The notes beneath the pieces are model-generated. The model saw only the letters and a program-made list of their open reading frames with translations, searched no databases and was not told where the DNA came from. The translations under genes were made by a program, and so were the position numbers. Of a stretch of DNA of 64,000 bases, positions 36,391 through 49,749 are shown in pieces. Position 1 is the first letter of the stretch. Every line of letters begins with the position of its first letter. Source of the DNA: Amborella trichopoda (Eukaryota > Streptophyta > Magnoliopsida > Amborellales > Amborellaceae); assembly GCF_000471905.2 (NCBI RefSeq), contig NW_006496520.1:1156453-1220452 (forward strand). The letters are read 5' to 3'.

Positions 36391-37075
36391 TTCTTGAGAG
36401 GGACATGTACGAATTGTGTTGATGTTGTTTAGGAACATTTGATCTCTGAGGTTGAGTTGCCACGAAAATTGTTTCTTCTTTAAAACCTGAGTAAAGATAT
36501 TTAATCTTGGTTTGTTCTGCAATTAGCTCAGAAAGAGCTTGATTCAAGGTGGGGAGAGAGCTTTTGTGGACTAAGCCATTTCTGACACTTTCAAACTCTG
36601 GACAGAGTGCCATTAAAAATTCAATAACTTTAAATTCCTCTAGAGATTTGGCTATTATTTACGTGCTATGACCATCTCCAATTGCAGGTTCCATGAGTGC
36701 TGGAGCATCCCAATGCGTCTTCATGGAAGAGTAAAAGTCCTGACTAGACTGCTCTCCCAGCCTAAGGGCCCGAAATTCCTGTACTAACTAGTACTTTTGT
36801 GCCCAATTAGTCTGATTATAAATTTCTTCTAGAAATTTTCATGCTTCTCGAGCAGTTTTGAAAGTGCTTAGATTGAACCCTATATTACTTTTTGATGAGC
36901 TCATCAGCCATGCAATAATTCGAGCATTATTTATGTCTCGTTCCTCCATTTTTCCATGCTCATCAAGTTTCTTCTGGGTCCCATCTTTGTATCCGAACAG
37001 GCGTTTTCCATGAATGACATTCTATAAAAGATAAAGCCCAAAAAGTGTAGTTGGTGCCATTGAGTTTAATGAGTA
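36391..37075 (-). pseudogene. Copia gag (UBN2-type)
   Basis: From 37075 down: WLMSSSKSNIGFNLSTFKTA with AREAWKFLEEIYNQTN, LGEQSSQDFYSSMKTHWDA, EFLMALCPEFESVRNGLVH and LNQALSELIAEQTK. This is the usual copia gag order. In-frame stops occur near 36790 and 36660. Confidence 0.85.
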
Positions 37076-37149
37076 TAAGCGAGAAAGACTCATATTTTTC
37101 CATTTGAGGGACACAAAAAAACTATTGGTCCAAAGAAAATTGTGATAGA

Positions 37150-38095
37150 GTAAGACCCAATGCCTTATTATCTAGTAGACAAAAATTTTCCTAGAGGGAG
37201 GAAATTAAGAGAGAGATAGAAGAGTCAACACAATTGTGGACCAAAAGAAAGAAGAGTCTGAGAGTTTGGAGCAAGAGAGAGATTTAGAGAGAGGTCAGAG
37301 AGAGATTGAGAGAAATGTTAGAGATTAGAGCGAGAGAGAAAGTTGGGAAAAGATAAGAGAGAAACCAAGAGATTAGAGAGAGGTCAGAGAGAGATCAGAG
37401 ACCTTGATAGAGATAGAGAGAGATTAGAGAGAGGTCATAGGTAGAGAGATCAAAGAGATAAGAGAGAGATTAGAGGATATTGAGAGAGAAATTAGAGATC
37501 TACAAAGAGAGATCGAAGAGATAATACAAAGAGAGAGAAAGAGAGAGATCAGATTTCGAGAGTGAGATTGGAGATCTTGAGTGATCAGAGAGCCAAAGAG
37601 AGAGATATCGACAGAGGTTGGTGAGATGAGAGAGAGAGAGAGAGAGAGATATTAGAAGAGATTGGAGATCTTGAGCGAGAGAGAAAGTAGGGAGAAAGAT
37701 AAGAGAGAAAGATAAGAGAGAAACCAAGATTAGAGAGAGGTCAGAGAGAGAGATCGGGAGATAAGAGAGAGAGAGAGAGAGATAAGAGAGAGATTGAGAT
37801 CTTAAAAAACAAAGATAAGAGATAGATTAGAGGGAGAGCGAGAGAGAGGTCTCCGAGACAAAGAGAGAAAATAGAGAGTAGAGAAAAGTGAGAGAGAACC
37901 GAGCTTCCACAAATCGAAAAAACTGAGACAAGGAGATATGAGAGACGGAGAGAAAAATAGAGTTTAGATAGGTCTTAGAGAGATACCGTGACAGAGAAGT
38001 TACCCAGAGCCGAGCTTCTAGAGATCAGAAGTCACAGAGAAGGGAGAGCTTGCATAGATCACAGAGAAGGCAAAGAAGGCCCAAACAAGAACGCA
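37150..38095 (-). repeat. Copia 5' untranslated leader, GA/CT-rich
   Basis: About 0.9 kb of AGAGAGAT-type purine-rich sequence (CT-rich on the element strand) lies between gag and the primer site. No gene is present; Leu/Ser-rich frames here are artefacts. Confidence 0.8.
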
Positions 38096-38098
38096 CAA

Positions 38099-38110
38099 GC
38101 TCTGATACCA
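38099..38110 (-). other. Copia primer-binding site (tRNA-Met)
   Basis: The minus strand reads TGGTATCAGAGC next to the 5' LTR end, complementary to initiator tRNA-Met. Confidence 0.92.
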
Positions 38111-38112
38111 TG

Positions 38113-38206
38113 TGAGAAACAATCTTTCTCTATATTCAATGAATGAATTTAGATTATGATACAATTGTAGATTTATAGAGAGGGTACAAGCAATATTTGT
38201 TAAAAC
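38113..38206 (-). repeat. Copia 5' LTR, first part
   Basis: It matches 7425 to about 7517 and is broken by the hAT-type element. The remainder lies at 41380-41405 and 41869-41951. Confidence 0.8.
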
Positions 38207-41200
38207 CACGGTTTAAAAAAATGGATCGGTGACCTGAATCGTCTTCACCCATACCTGTGTCGGATCAGTGGATTGGATCCGAGAATCGGCCAAATCAGCA
38301 AGTTTGGTCTCAAAGATTTTTTTAAAAAATCACTATAAATCTCTAAATATAATTTTTTTCAATTTCTATAAGAAATTAGGAGTGGTGCAATATGTATTTT
38401 CATTAAGTTGTCGAAGTAGGTAAATACTGAGATATTTTTTTCCTTTATGGATGTCTGTATAATTATTAATTATGATATAGTTTTATAAAACTTCATCAAA
38501 TAAATTTAAAATATTAAAAAAAACTTCCATATTATAGGATTAAAACAATAAATTTTTAATCCTAAAATATTAACCAATAATTCAAATTACAATTTATAAT
38601 CATTTTACTATACAAATAAGAATAAATTTGATATTTGTCTTATAATATCATCTAATTTAAAAAATTTATTTGCAAATATAAAAAAAAATAATATGTTGTA
38701 TAGTATATAATGTAAATAAATTAATAATTAAATATAATAATATAATTATTAATTACAATATTATAATAAGAGTTGTTCAAAAAACAAGGGTATGACCCTT
38801 ATAAATGAATAAATCTAATGTGTAATAATTAGTCCAGGCAAAAATATAGAATTTAGAAATATAAATTTGCAATCATATTTTAATAAAATTAGAAAAATAA
38901 ATAAATAAATTCATACTTGCAATATGGGATAGTTGATAAAGCAACTTGAAAATAGATTCTAAAGTGGCATGAGCTAGTGTTATTTTTTTCTTTTAAAATA
39001 TCCCATATTTTAAAAAAATGGATTAGTGACCGAATTGTTAAATAATAATAATACTAATAATAATATAGTAACAAAACCTGCCATATAATTTTCATATTAG
39101 TCATTCAATTAATTTACGTACAGTATTGTTATAAATTTAATTAGCGTGCCATATGCTAATAAATTTAATTGCATATGCAAACAAATTTAATTGTGTGTCA
39201 TTTAATTAACAAATTTAATTGCATGTCATTTAATTAATTTACGTGCGCTTGAATTTTTTAATTGCGTGTCATTTAATTAGTTAGTGTGAGCTCAGAAGTC
39301 TTTTTTTTTTTTCTTTTCGGGGTAAATAAATGACGTTGGGGGGAGTGAGATTGGTAAAAAAATGACGTTGGGGTGAGATTGGGTAATAAATGACATTGGG
39401 GTAAAGAACTCTTGGGGGTCGTTTGGAAACCAGAAAATATATTGTCAGTGAAATATATTACTGGCATAATACATTATTTGCAAATGGATTGTCACTGTTT
39501 GGATACTATTTTGATGCAACCTGGGAAATACATTGTTATTGTTTGACTATGTCCGGAAGAAATATGGGAAATGCATTACAAAAAATTATCATCATCGTCA
39601 GATTTGTTGGCTTCCAACAATTCAAGCAAAGAGATGCAAATAGGATGCCTTCATTTCATTATTAATTCATTCAAATTGTGAAAGTACCAAAATGAGAAGC
39701 TTAAACAGACTAAAAACTAGAAATTGCATACAAACAATATAAATGCTTTGTAGAAATGTAGAATTTTGCTCAAACAAATGACACAAAAATAGAAAGTCAT
39801 GGACAGAGGAGATCGAGTTCAGCGTCACAACAAAAAAACAAATCTAAGTATCTTGTACTATAAACACCAATCTCCATACATTCAATAATCACAATAAATT
39901 CCAAAAAAAAATCAACATGAGTGACTGAAATTATTTTCATTATATGCATTGAACAAATAATAACAGAAATCTGAGTATCTTACACTATATTGATCAATCT
40001 CCATATAGATGAGAGAAAAGAAAACGAAGGAAAGGCATCATGACACATAGCTCATGAGATTAAATAATCAACAAAAATCAAGAGAAAAGCATCAACATAG
40101 TAATTAAAAGGCATTCAACATCCCAATAAATCAAAGAAAAAATCTCTAGAAAAACAGAAAAAGGATACCAAACAGCTTGATTCCGAAAAGAAAAAAAAAC
40201 CAAACCGATCAATTCCTAAAAATCAAAATGTCAAAGAAAATCTCACAAAATGGATACCAAATAGCTCGAATCCTTAAAACGAAACAATTTCATCACAAAT
40301 CTATTCACAATTTCTTCATGCGTTCATAATTGCAAGCAATATCTGAAACCCTGATAAAGGACATGGAGAGTCTAGAATATCCATAGAATGATATCCAAAA
40401 GAACACTGGGTAGACAGAGAAGTATGAAGATTAACGAAAGCATACATGATATTCAAGGGCTTGAAAGGGGTAGAGAGTGAGTGAGGGATTGGGTGGTAAG
40501 AACTTAGGGTTGTAGAGGAAGAGAGAAGAGGCGGCTTGGGTAGAGTAGAAAGAGAGAGAAGGGAATGGGTTTCGCGAGTGAACTTGGGGTTGCAGAGGAA
40601 GAGAGAGAAGAGGTGGCTTGGGTCGAGTAGAGAGAAGAGGCGGCTTGGGTAGAGTAGAGAGAGAGGGGTTTCGTGAGTTCTGAGAGAGACAGGCGCGAAA
40701 CATTTCCCATAAATTAGACGGACACAAAACATTTCCATTGTCATAGATTACCCGTCAAGCAAGTCATAGATTTTTCACTTCCCCCACGCGTAATCGATTT
40801 CATGGCTTTTGGGAAACTCTTGTATAATATCGCGTAATGTATTATCATTTCCATACCTTTCAAATGTATTCAAACTGTGGAAATGTTATATTTCATAGTA
40901 ATCTATTTTCATGTAATATATTTCCTAGTATCTAAACGACCCATTGAACTCACACGCTAGCCAACTGCGCCACCACCCGTTTTTCCGCAAAGATAGACTG
41001 TCCCGCGGGAAGCTCTTTAAAAGCCATAAGGTCCCACCCATTATTCAGTTGTGTTTGAGTTGCACGCTTGATGGGCGTACCAAGTGGCCATTGTGGGGCC
41101 CATGCAAGATATGCTATTTTAGCATCTCAAATAAATAAATCAGCATAAATAAATAAAAACAAAAAAAAACATGTTTTCAAAAAAACAATGACACTGCAAT

Positions 41201-41379
41201 CCAGGTTTGCGATGTCATATCTTGTTCATGACGCCAGATCCGGTTTGTGATGTCATTGATGCAATATTATTGTATCAACTCGTGTAGATCTCGTTTTATA
41301 CAAAGATCTGGGACAGTCTGGGCGATACCCAATCCAGATCGTCGGATTCCAAATCGGGTCACTAATTTTTTAAACACTA
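38207..41379. mobile_element. Large hAT-type element, non-autonomous
   Basis: The ends CACGGTTTAAAAAAATGG and ATTTTTTAAACACTA are inverted and match the ends of the MITE at 2398-2745, in opposite orientation. The flanks GTTAAAAC and CTTAAAAT agree at the six central bases, consistent with a decayed 8-bp TSD. Comparison with the intact copia LTR confirms the insertion point. Internal sequence at 38330-39290 is A/T-rich with no gene, and a further TIR element sits at 39416-40942. Confidence 0.75.
39416..40942. mobile_element. Nested TIR element of about 1.5 kb
   Basis: The inverted ends GGGTCGTTTGGAAACCAG and, as reverse complement, GGGTCGTTTAGATACTAG continue as AAATATATT. GAACTC occurs near both ends (39406-39411 and 40946-40951), but with 3-4 bases between it and the TIR, so the TSD is unresolved. 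At 40525-40680 short repeats of GAGGCGGCTTGGGTAGAGTA create Ser/Leu-rich frames of 68-142 codons on the minus strand that I do not regard as genes. Confidence 0.65.
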
Positions 41380-41405
41380 CTTAAAATTATAAGATACATA
41401 TTCTA

Positions 41406-41868
41406 TAAAAGCATCTTAAAAACACCTATAGGTGAAGTTCTACAGTACTTCACCTATACCTCATTACCGTCCAAAGTTCATCACACAGTCACAGTTGTTT
41501 GGAAGTATTTGAATTTTTATAATTATTGTACTAATTAGATTTATCTAAAATTTGGGGCGTGTGTACATATAACCAAGTCGCACGAAAATAAAATAATTAA
41601 AAAAAATAGTCATAAATAAAATGATAAAATTACGCCTGAAATATTATAGGGTTATTTTGTGTAATTTTTATCATTCAAATTATTTGTTTTATATTTTATT
41701 CATGCGCATCTCACTAAGGCTCACACACCTACAAAATTTCAGATCATTATGATTTGTAAAAATATTAAAATTCAAACACTATCAGACATTTGTGATGGTG
41801 TGATAAACTTTAAACGGTGATAAAGTCGTAAGTGAAGTATTGTAGAACTTCACCTATAAATATTTTAT
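41406..41868. mobile_element. MITE with hairpin-forming ends
   Basis: The TIRs TAGGTGAAGTTCTACA (41429 onward) and its inverted partner (ending 41856) are nearly complementary for about 58 bp. Each TIR itself contains an inverted pair AGGTGAAGT..ACTTCACCT, so each end can fold alone. Comparison with the intact LTR (7500-7550) shows this block is an insertion at CTATA. The exact termini and TSD (TA or TATA) are ambiguous. Confidence 0.75.
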
Positions 41869-41956
41869 AGTATTGTAATATACAATTAGATACTGACATA
41901 TCTCAATATCTAGTTGTCATTTCTGTTATAATTGCCATATAGGTACGTACAAACAA

Positions 41957-42680
41957 AAATTATACACAACTTAATATCAAAATACCCACCACTACATTGG
42001 CTCCTACCATAAGTAAATTACTTCAACCTCGTCTCAGGACAACTCTCTCGCTCAAAATACGGCTATGGAGGTTGGGTAAAATTACATAAATATGGCACTC
42101 AATGCATGGAATTGCTCATTATTGAGTGCACGAGTATGCATGCTGATCAAAATATTTAATCTACCCAGTTCACCTCAAAGGATTTATGGACACCCTTTCA
42201 TATCGTCACTTCCAAAAGTACATGAGAATAAATCCAATCTAATCACAATTGGAAAGCACACACTATAATACTGCAACAAACACAATAGGGATGCTACGAT
42301 CTCGAAGAAAACTCAATAACGGAAAGTAAGCAAGCCACATGTGGGAATTTGAGGGAGAGATAGTGGGCGTGTGCTCAATTGATAGAGATATATGATGTGT
42401 AGAGAAGCGAATATAGAGACTACAACGTGGAAATAGTTAAGCTAGCGCATGGGATAATTTGGCATAATGAGTCCTAGTAAAAACGGTTTTCAAAGTTTGA
42501 TAAAAGCTATGTTTTCTCACTAATATATCATGAAAAATTGCCAAAGAGTAAAAAAAAATTTCTAAAAATTTTGATCAAAACCATGCCAAATTGCGATATG
42601 ATACTCTATGAAAGTTGTCAAGTCAATGTAGCATGGAAAGGCTTAACTCAAATGAATTCTTAGAGAACAATTAGGGATGT
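41957..42680. other. Unassigned stretch
   Basis: About 720 bp of mixed-composition sequence. I see no ORF, no repeat structure and no match to the elements in this window. It is the flank of the copia insertion and probably the continuation of whatever lies left of 7420. Confidence 0.5.
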
Positions 42681-44344
42681 GTTGTAGGGTATTTTTGACA
42701 CACTTTTCCCCATGCATAGAAAAGAGGAGGCAGTTGTAACCCAGGCCCATAGGTACCAAAAATGGCTATAGGCTACGGAAGCCCGCATGAAATGGTGTCA
42801 TCTCGACCGCAAAAGGTGTGAGAAAACAACATTTGATGTCCCAAAGTTGATCTCAGAGTTTCGCCCCAATCAGACAAAGGCACAGAGGACCAAGATGGAG
42901 GTTCAATTTGGAGTACTGCACTCTAACATGCACAAGCTACTTCATAACTAGAGCCCAATGATGGTTATCTCAGATGGTCACCAGACCACTGTAGACAGCT
43001 TCAAAAGCTCCCAAAACCCTTAACTACTAAATTTCAGCTCCAACAAACCTTTCTAAGTCGTACTTTTCTTAAAAAAGGGTAGGTCGTTTATTATTCATGT
43101 GCAACCAGCAAAAACCACTTACTAAAAATAGTAAAAAACTGATACACTCACCCAAATATGGGATAGTTTTACAAGGCTTGTATCTCATTGACCCCAAAGC
43201 GGATCAAGCTCAAATTTTAGTATGTTGCTCCCCTCATCAAGAGGAAGATTTTGACATATGGCACGCATCTAGCCGATTACCAAGCTGAGAGAAATGTTGG
43301 AGATAAAGTTGCCTGAAAAACACATTATGCAAATTTTTGTGTGCGTCACCTCACTTCACTCCAACAGATATATCTCGAAGCCCCGAAGTCAGACCAACCT
43401 AAAAATGGAGGAATTTCGACCATGACTCAAAGGGCTTCGATTTAAGTTAAAATACATCTGAGATGAGGACTGAGAAGGCATCCATTCGAAGCTCGCACGA
43501 AGCGGTCAATCGGAGGCTCAATCACGTATTTGCTTATGTAAAACGACTACTACGACTTCCTCTTCGATTCATCATAAAAAGAAAGACCAAAGAAGTGGCA
43601 ATTTGAGCTAGATCTAATGTTTATGAAATTGAAGTATGCATATTTGGCCGGAATTTTGAAACTTTGAAGAACATGAGCCATACCTCATGACACCATGCAA
43701 ATCTTATATCAAAATGATAGCTCGCCCAAGATGCCGCTAGAAATCACAGAAACATGGCCCCAAGCCATGTGGATGGGAAGTGGCCTCTTTTATGGGACCT
43801 ATTTGTCATTTTCAAATTTTTTTATGGTCCTAATTGGTCATTTTTATCCAAATTCATGATTTCACTTTTAATTCACTTATTTCTATTTTTAGCCAATTTC
43901 CTTGAGTTTTAAGTGTACACCCTTATTTAAGGGCTAACTCTACATAAGCTCATGCGTTATAATATGTAAAAGGTTGGCAAATATTGGCTTTAAATTGAAT
44001 TGAAAAGGTTTAATTGAGCTTGATATGAGATAGAGCGAAAGAGTTTTATTTGTGCTTGCTTGAAGATCCATTACCTCTAAGAGAAGAGATAGAAAACTTT
44101 ACACTTGAGAGGAAGACCCCTACACCTATACTCCTTACTCCCCACTCCATACTCCCTACTCTCTAGCCCCTACAGCTCAATCCATACTCTCTACTCAATA
44201 ATCCCCAATCCATACTCCATATTCCCTACACCCCAATCCATACTCCCTACTTTCTACACCAATCCCTACACCACACCAACCTATATTCCTCTCATGGTGC
44301 CGGTCTCCCAAGCTGTCGATCTCTCCAACCTAGGTGTCGGTCTC

Positions 44345-45270
<926 letters not shown>

Positions 45271-45589
45271 CTAGCCCCCCTTCCTTAAGGAGACCTGCAC
45301 CTTGGTTATGCGTCAAGGTAAGACTTGGTAGACGCATGACCTGGTAGGCACCCTTGACAAGTCTCCGGTGTACTTAAGCCTAGTGCCAAGTACCTTTATC
45401 ATGTCTCCCGTATTTCCTCTTAGGGGAGGTGACGTCGAAAGACTCGTGGATTTTATCGAGTGGTTCTTTTTAAACTTTACCCATTTGAGCTCAACCTATT
45501 AACCCCTAATCTTTTAGGAGACTTGTGCTTAGGTCACACATCAAGGTGAGACCTGGTTTGCACTGTATCATGAAGTTTTAATGACATTC

Positions 45590-46550
45590 TCACAAGTTTT
45601 CATTTTTTCTAGATTTCGTGAAAACTTGCTTTTCCTTTTTCGCTTGATCTTGTAAAAAATGTCACATTTATTGCTTTGTGTTTGCTGCCAAATCGAATGT
45701 TTTCACAATCGTTTCACACCAAAAACTATGGGAAATGGCCTCCATTGGCCCATTTGGGTTTTTGGGAAGTCGTTGGAAAACACTTTTCCAATGCCTCAAA
45801 ATTCATGCCGACTTGTAAGCCCTAAACAGGCATCTTCTTGGACCTCAATCACAATGTTTCTTATCTCAAAATGAAGCTTATCAAGCTATGATCGAAACGT
45901 ACCCAGTTTTTTGTCAATCCAACCTCCAGGCATCTCGTTACGATCATTAGAGCGAGGATAGGTTGTGCACACTGACTTTCTACATAAACCATTTTTTGTG
46001 CGACCTTCTCTCTAGGATTTCTCTCGCTCCGGTCGTCCGCTTTGTTCGTGGCATGTGTCAAAAGTTCATGCTCGTCGAGGCCTTACCGATCATAGGATAT
46101 GAGGTTGAAAATTTTGCCCTATTTTAGGAAGAAGCTATCAGGTTTTACTATTTTTTAAAACTGGTTTAGCTTGTCCATCCTCGAATAGTAAATGGTCTAT
46201 CCATTTTGGGAAAGCAGGACATAGAAAAGTCCATTTGGAGTGAAATTTGGTAGTCCGGCGTATTTTGATCTTTCGAAGCTATCTGAAGTTGTTGAAAAAC
46301 CATTTGAGATCATCTTCATGGAGTTTTACTATGGTGTACATCGTAGATGCATAGAGTACAATACTCTTAACTGTATCTTCTTCATGTCTCCTTGTGCCTT
46401 CGCCCGATTGCGACAAAACGTGGGGAATGACTTTGATGTATCAAAGGCCAATCTTGTGCACCTTTTGGGGCAGAGATGATGTAACTGCCTCCTCTTTTAT
46501 TTGCATGGGGCAAGGTGCGTCAAAAACACGTGCCAAAAATCAGGATAGTT
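45590..46550 (-). repeat. Partial LTR-like segment, inverted relative to 42681-45580
   Basis: Its reverse complement starts near TTTTTGGCACGTGTTTTTGACGCACC and aligns with 42690 onward: CCCCATGCA-A-AAAAGAGGAGGCAGTT, then the CGGGCGAAGGCACAAGG region and an AAAATAGTAAAA stretch. It lacks the CT-rich part. Confidence 0.6.
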
Positions 46551-46592
46551 GATATATGGATTGCATATCTAAGATCTCTCATCCCACAGGTC

Positions 46593-49500
46593 TAGTTAGG
46601 TTCCTCAATCTCGCCTTCCCGGATCTAGGTGATCGGGTGACAAGTGTCTCGGGTTCAGAAGACCCGAGACCTGAGACCGCTCTCTCGGGAACCTTGTTAA
46701 CAAAACAAGGGTAAGTGCCCAACTGGTGAGAGAGAAATTTTGAACGTGAAGTGGGGACCAACCTCACCTGGGACCGTGACTTACTCAGGCTGACTCGAGC
46801 GAGCGCCCTCTTAGATCACGATGAAAAGACCCTAGCTGCTTCAGTTGGTTTGGAATCGCCTCCCTTGAATGCAATCTCCTTGTTTTCTGCACAACACTAT
46901 CATGGTTAACTTGCAAGAGAAGTAGGCCGAAGAACCCACCCTTGTCTTAAGGCAATGGACATTCATGAGAAGTTAGGGTGATGAAGAATAGAGTTTCAAT
47001 AAAGAGAGAAAAGAGAATAGGGTTTGACAAGGGGACGAGGCTAGCATGATAGCTGGACCAGTACAATGACCGACTCGGAGTGGTAGCAAGACGGGCACGG
47101 TAACTAAGACGAGCACGACAGCAATACTACTCGAAACCAAGGCCGATATGACTATCCTAATCTGGTGTGGCAGTAAGACGGGCATGGTACTCATGACCAA
47201 CACGACGGCAATACCACTCGACAATCAAACCGATATGACAGTGCCAGACTGAGTCTACCCTACAGTCAAGCGAGAACGATGAAAAAAGAGAAGAAGAGAA
47301 GGGGCAAGATGGCGACGAGGGAGGGTCTCGATGGCATTAAGCATCGCCACCCACAGCCGTGGAGTAACAGTATTGCGACCCCTAAACTGCGCTGGACACT
47401 TCTGCTCACCGAGAAAGAGGGAGGCAGTGAACTTCAGACAGAATTAAGCATCGGCGTTGGCAACACGAGAAGGCACAACATCCCTCTGTGTGCGGTGATA
47501 GGCATCACCATTTACAACATGGGAAGGCAACACATCCCTTGTGAGCGGTGATAGCTTTTGGTAAGGTGGGTGATAAATTCTCGTGAAGCGCATGGCGCTA
47601 GGCGTGGGATGCAAGAGAAGCCTGCAGACGGCGATAGGCATCACCATTGGCAACAAAGAAGGTAGCACATCCCTTGCGGGTGGCGATAACCTCTGGTGAG
47701 GCACACGGCGATAGCTTTTCGTGAAGCGCACGGTGATAGCTTTTCGTGAAGAGCACAGCGATAGCTTTTCGTGAAGCGTACGGCGATAGATTTTCGTGAA
47801 GCACATGACGATAGGCTTGGGATGCAAGAGAAGCCTGCGGACCGCGATAGGCATCCAGCGTGCGAAAGAAGCCTGCGGACGGTGATAGGAATTGTTGCGA
47901 TCCTTCACGAGCGGTGATAGGCATAGTCGTCTGCGATAGGCATGCAACAGGGTGAGACCCCTGCGGGCAATACGCATCTCCATCTGTGCTTACGCTGGAC
48001 ACCAAGGATACGCCTGTGGACGGTGATAAGTAGTGTCATATGCGAACCTCGCTAAGTGATAGAGACGAATGATGATAGAGAGAAAGAAGCTCGCACATGG
48101 CACTGCCATCTCCATGCATGACCTGTGAAACCACAGGAGCAGGAAAGAAAGGAAGAGGCATGCACAACACTGCCACTACCGCGCATAGCCTCTAAGAAAA
48201 GCTCAGACGAAGAAGAAGAAAGTGAAGAGGAGAGAAAAGAAGAGAGAGAAGAAGAGAAGAGAGAGAAAAAGATTTACCTTAACCCTAGGGGTATCGACCC
48301 AAAATTTTCTCTCACCTTCTCTCTCTCAAGACGTGACCCAACAATGAGAAAAGATGGAAATTTTGTTAAGCAAAGTTTGGTCATTATACAATGATCGTAT
48401 GTGACGTATATAAAGTTTTGCCCAAACATGAGTGGATTGATAAAAACTAAACCTAATTACTGAAAATTAAGATTTAATTGAATTAAATAAAAAAAGAAAA
48501 TAGGGTGCAAAATGACTTATTTGCCCCTTCTTAACAATTGTAGAAATTCCAAAGCAGTCCCTACCGCTGCCCTAGAATGTGTGTGATGTTGCTGCCCTAG
48601 AACGTGCGTGATCTTTCATGGATGATCCAGGGTTGCTCTGATGCCCGTTTTTTCAAGAGATGATTGTTTTCTTGTAGGGCTCGGCATGGCGCTCGATTTT
48701 ATACCAACTTCGAGCAATAGATCGTGTTTTTAAGCCACGATCTTATGACTTGAAATTTGGATAAATCTTGTAAACTTATCATCGATAGTGTGCTCGTTCC
48801 TTGATATTTTTTTGTGATTTCTTCATTAGATCACACTAAACATGACATCATGCTTGCATGGCAACAAACGCAGCTCGATTTCATGTTCGGACGAGGATTT
48901 TGTAACTTTGGAGTTTTGGCCAAAATCTGAAATTTCAGCACCAAAATTTGTAGTCACTTCATTGGCTTTATGTATGAAATTTGACCATTCATCATGTACG
49001 GGAATCGAACCAGTAATAGCCATGGACCTTACGCACGCGATACAACTGGTTTCATGTCGATCGAGCTCGCGAGCGCCATGATTTGGTCGTTCGAGCGAGG
49101 CATGTCACTGTTTATTTTCCTGCAAGTTTTTTCACATATCAGCAACTTCTCTCTAGCTTTTCTTCGTTCTCGGGTGTCATCATGGGGCGTGTTATATATC
49201 GCAACACTCATCTTGACGAGATGAACATGCTCACAAAATTTGAGCACGATCTGACTCGGGACGAGTGAGATATAGGCATCGCAAGTCACTATTTGTGATT
49301 GCACCTTTAATGGAGTTTAGTTGCAGGGTAGCCGCACGAGAATAGTGTGCAGCTCCTCTTGTTTCGGTTTATTAACCATAACGTTTTTCTAGAGTATCTA
49401 TTTAAGCTTGAAGTTTGACCCCTAAGGGTTTTCAATTGTGCCAGATCGAATGATAGTTGTCTTACAGTTGTTTGACACATCGAAAGTAGGGTTCCAGTTA

Positions 49501-49749
49501 TAGAGGTCTGTTTCAGGGTGCTAGAGGCTGATTCTACCAAAATTGTTTCTCAGTCTGCACTGCCTTAAACATGTCAAAATGTGATGAAACTTGGTAGGAG
49601 AATTTTTGTAGTCCTTATGATGATCTTGGATAGTTCTGGGGCCATTCTGAGACTGTCAACAGTTCCACTGTTTGTCATGCGTTTATTAACCAACTTCTCT
49701 ATTTTATTCTGCATCGGGGACCCATAGTGCTAAAAAATTTCCTCAAACA
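46593..49749 (-). repeat. Copy 2 3' LTR
   Basis: On the element strand it runs from TGTTTGAGGAAATTTTTTAG to CACC-AACTA. It contains a GA-rich tract (48190-48290) and a minisatellite (47560-48010), and matches 60563-63598 along its whole length. Confidence 0.9.
47560..48010 (-). repeat. Copy 2 LTR minisatellite (GCGATAGCTTTTCGTGAAG family)
   Basis: Tandem units of about 27-30 bp near GGCGATAGCTTTTCGTGAAG plus CGCACG run into longer units with GCAAGAGAAGCCTGCGGAC. The 5' LTR counterpart is at about 61500-61920. It occupies the LTR position where copy 1 has a different minisatellite. Confidence 0.85.

Larger units (their letters stand above)
7425..41951 (-). mobile_element. Ty1/copia LTR retrotransposon, interrupted
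   Basis: The boundaries are LTR ends TGAGAAACAA..CA with a matching AACAA at 7420-7424 and 41952-41956. The flanks are A-rich, so the TSD is likely rather than certain. On the minus strand the order is LTR, tRNA-Met primer site, gag, protease, integrase, RT, RNase H, polypurine tract, LTR, as in copia. Insertions at 8038-33430, 38207-41379 and about 41406-41868 account for most of its span. All coding parts carry stops and frameshifts. Confidence 0.8.

Noticed and set aside
40316..40744. 142-codon Ser/Leu/Pro-rich minus-strand frame
   Set aside because: It is made of short GAGGCGGCTTGGGTAGAGTA repeats inside a TIR element, with three overlapping alternative frames.
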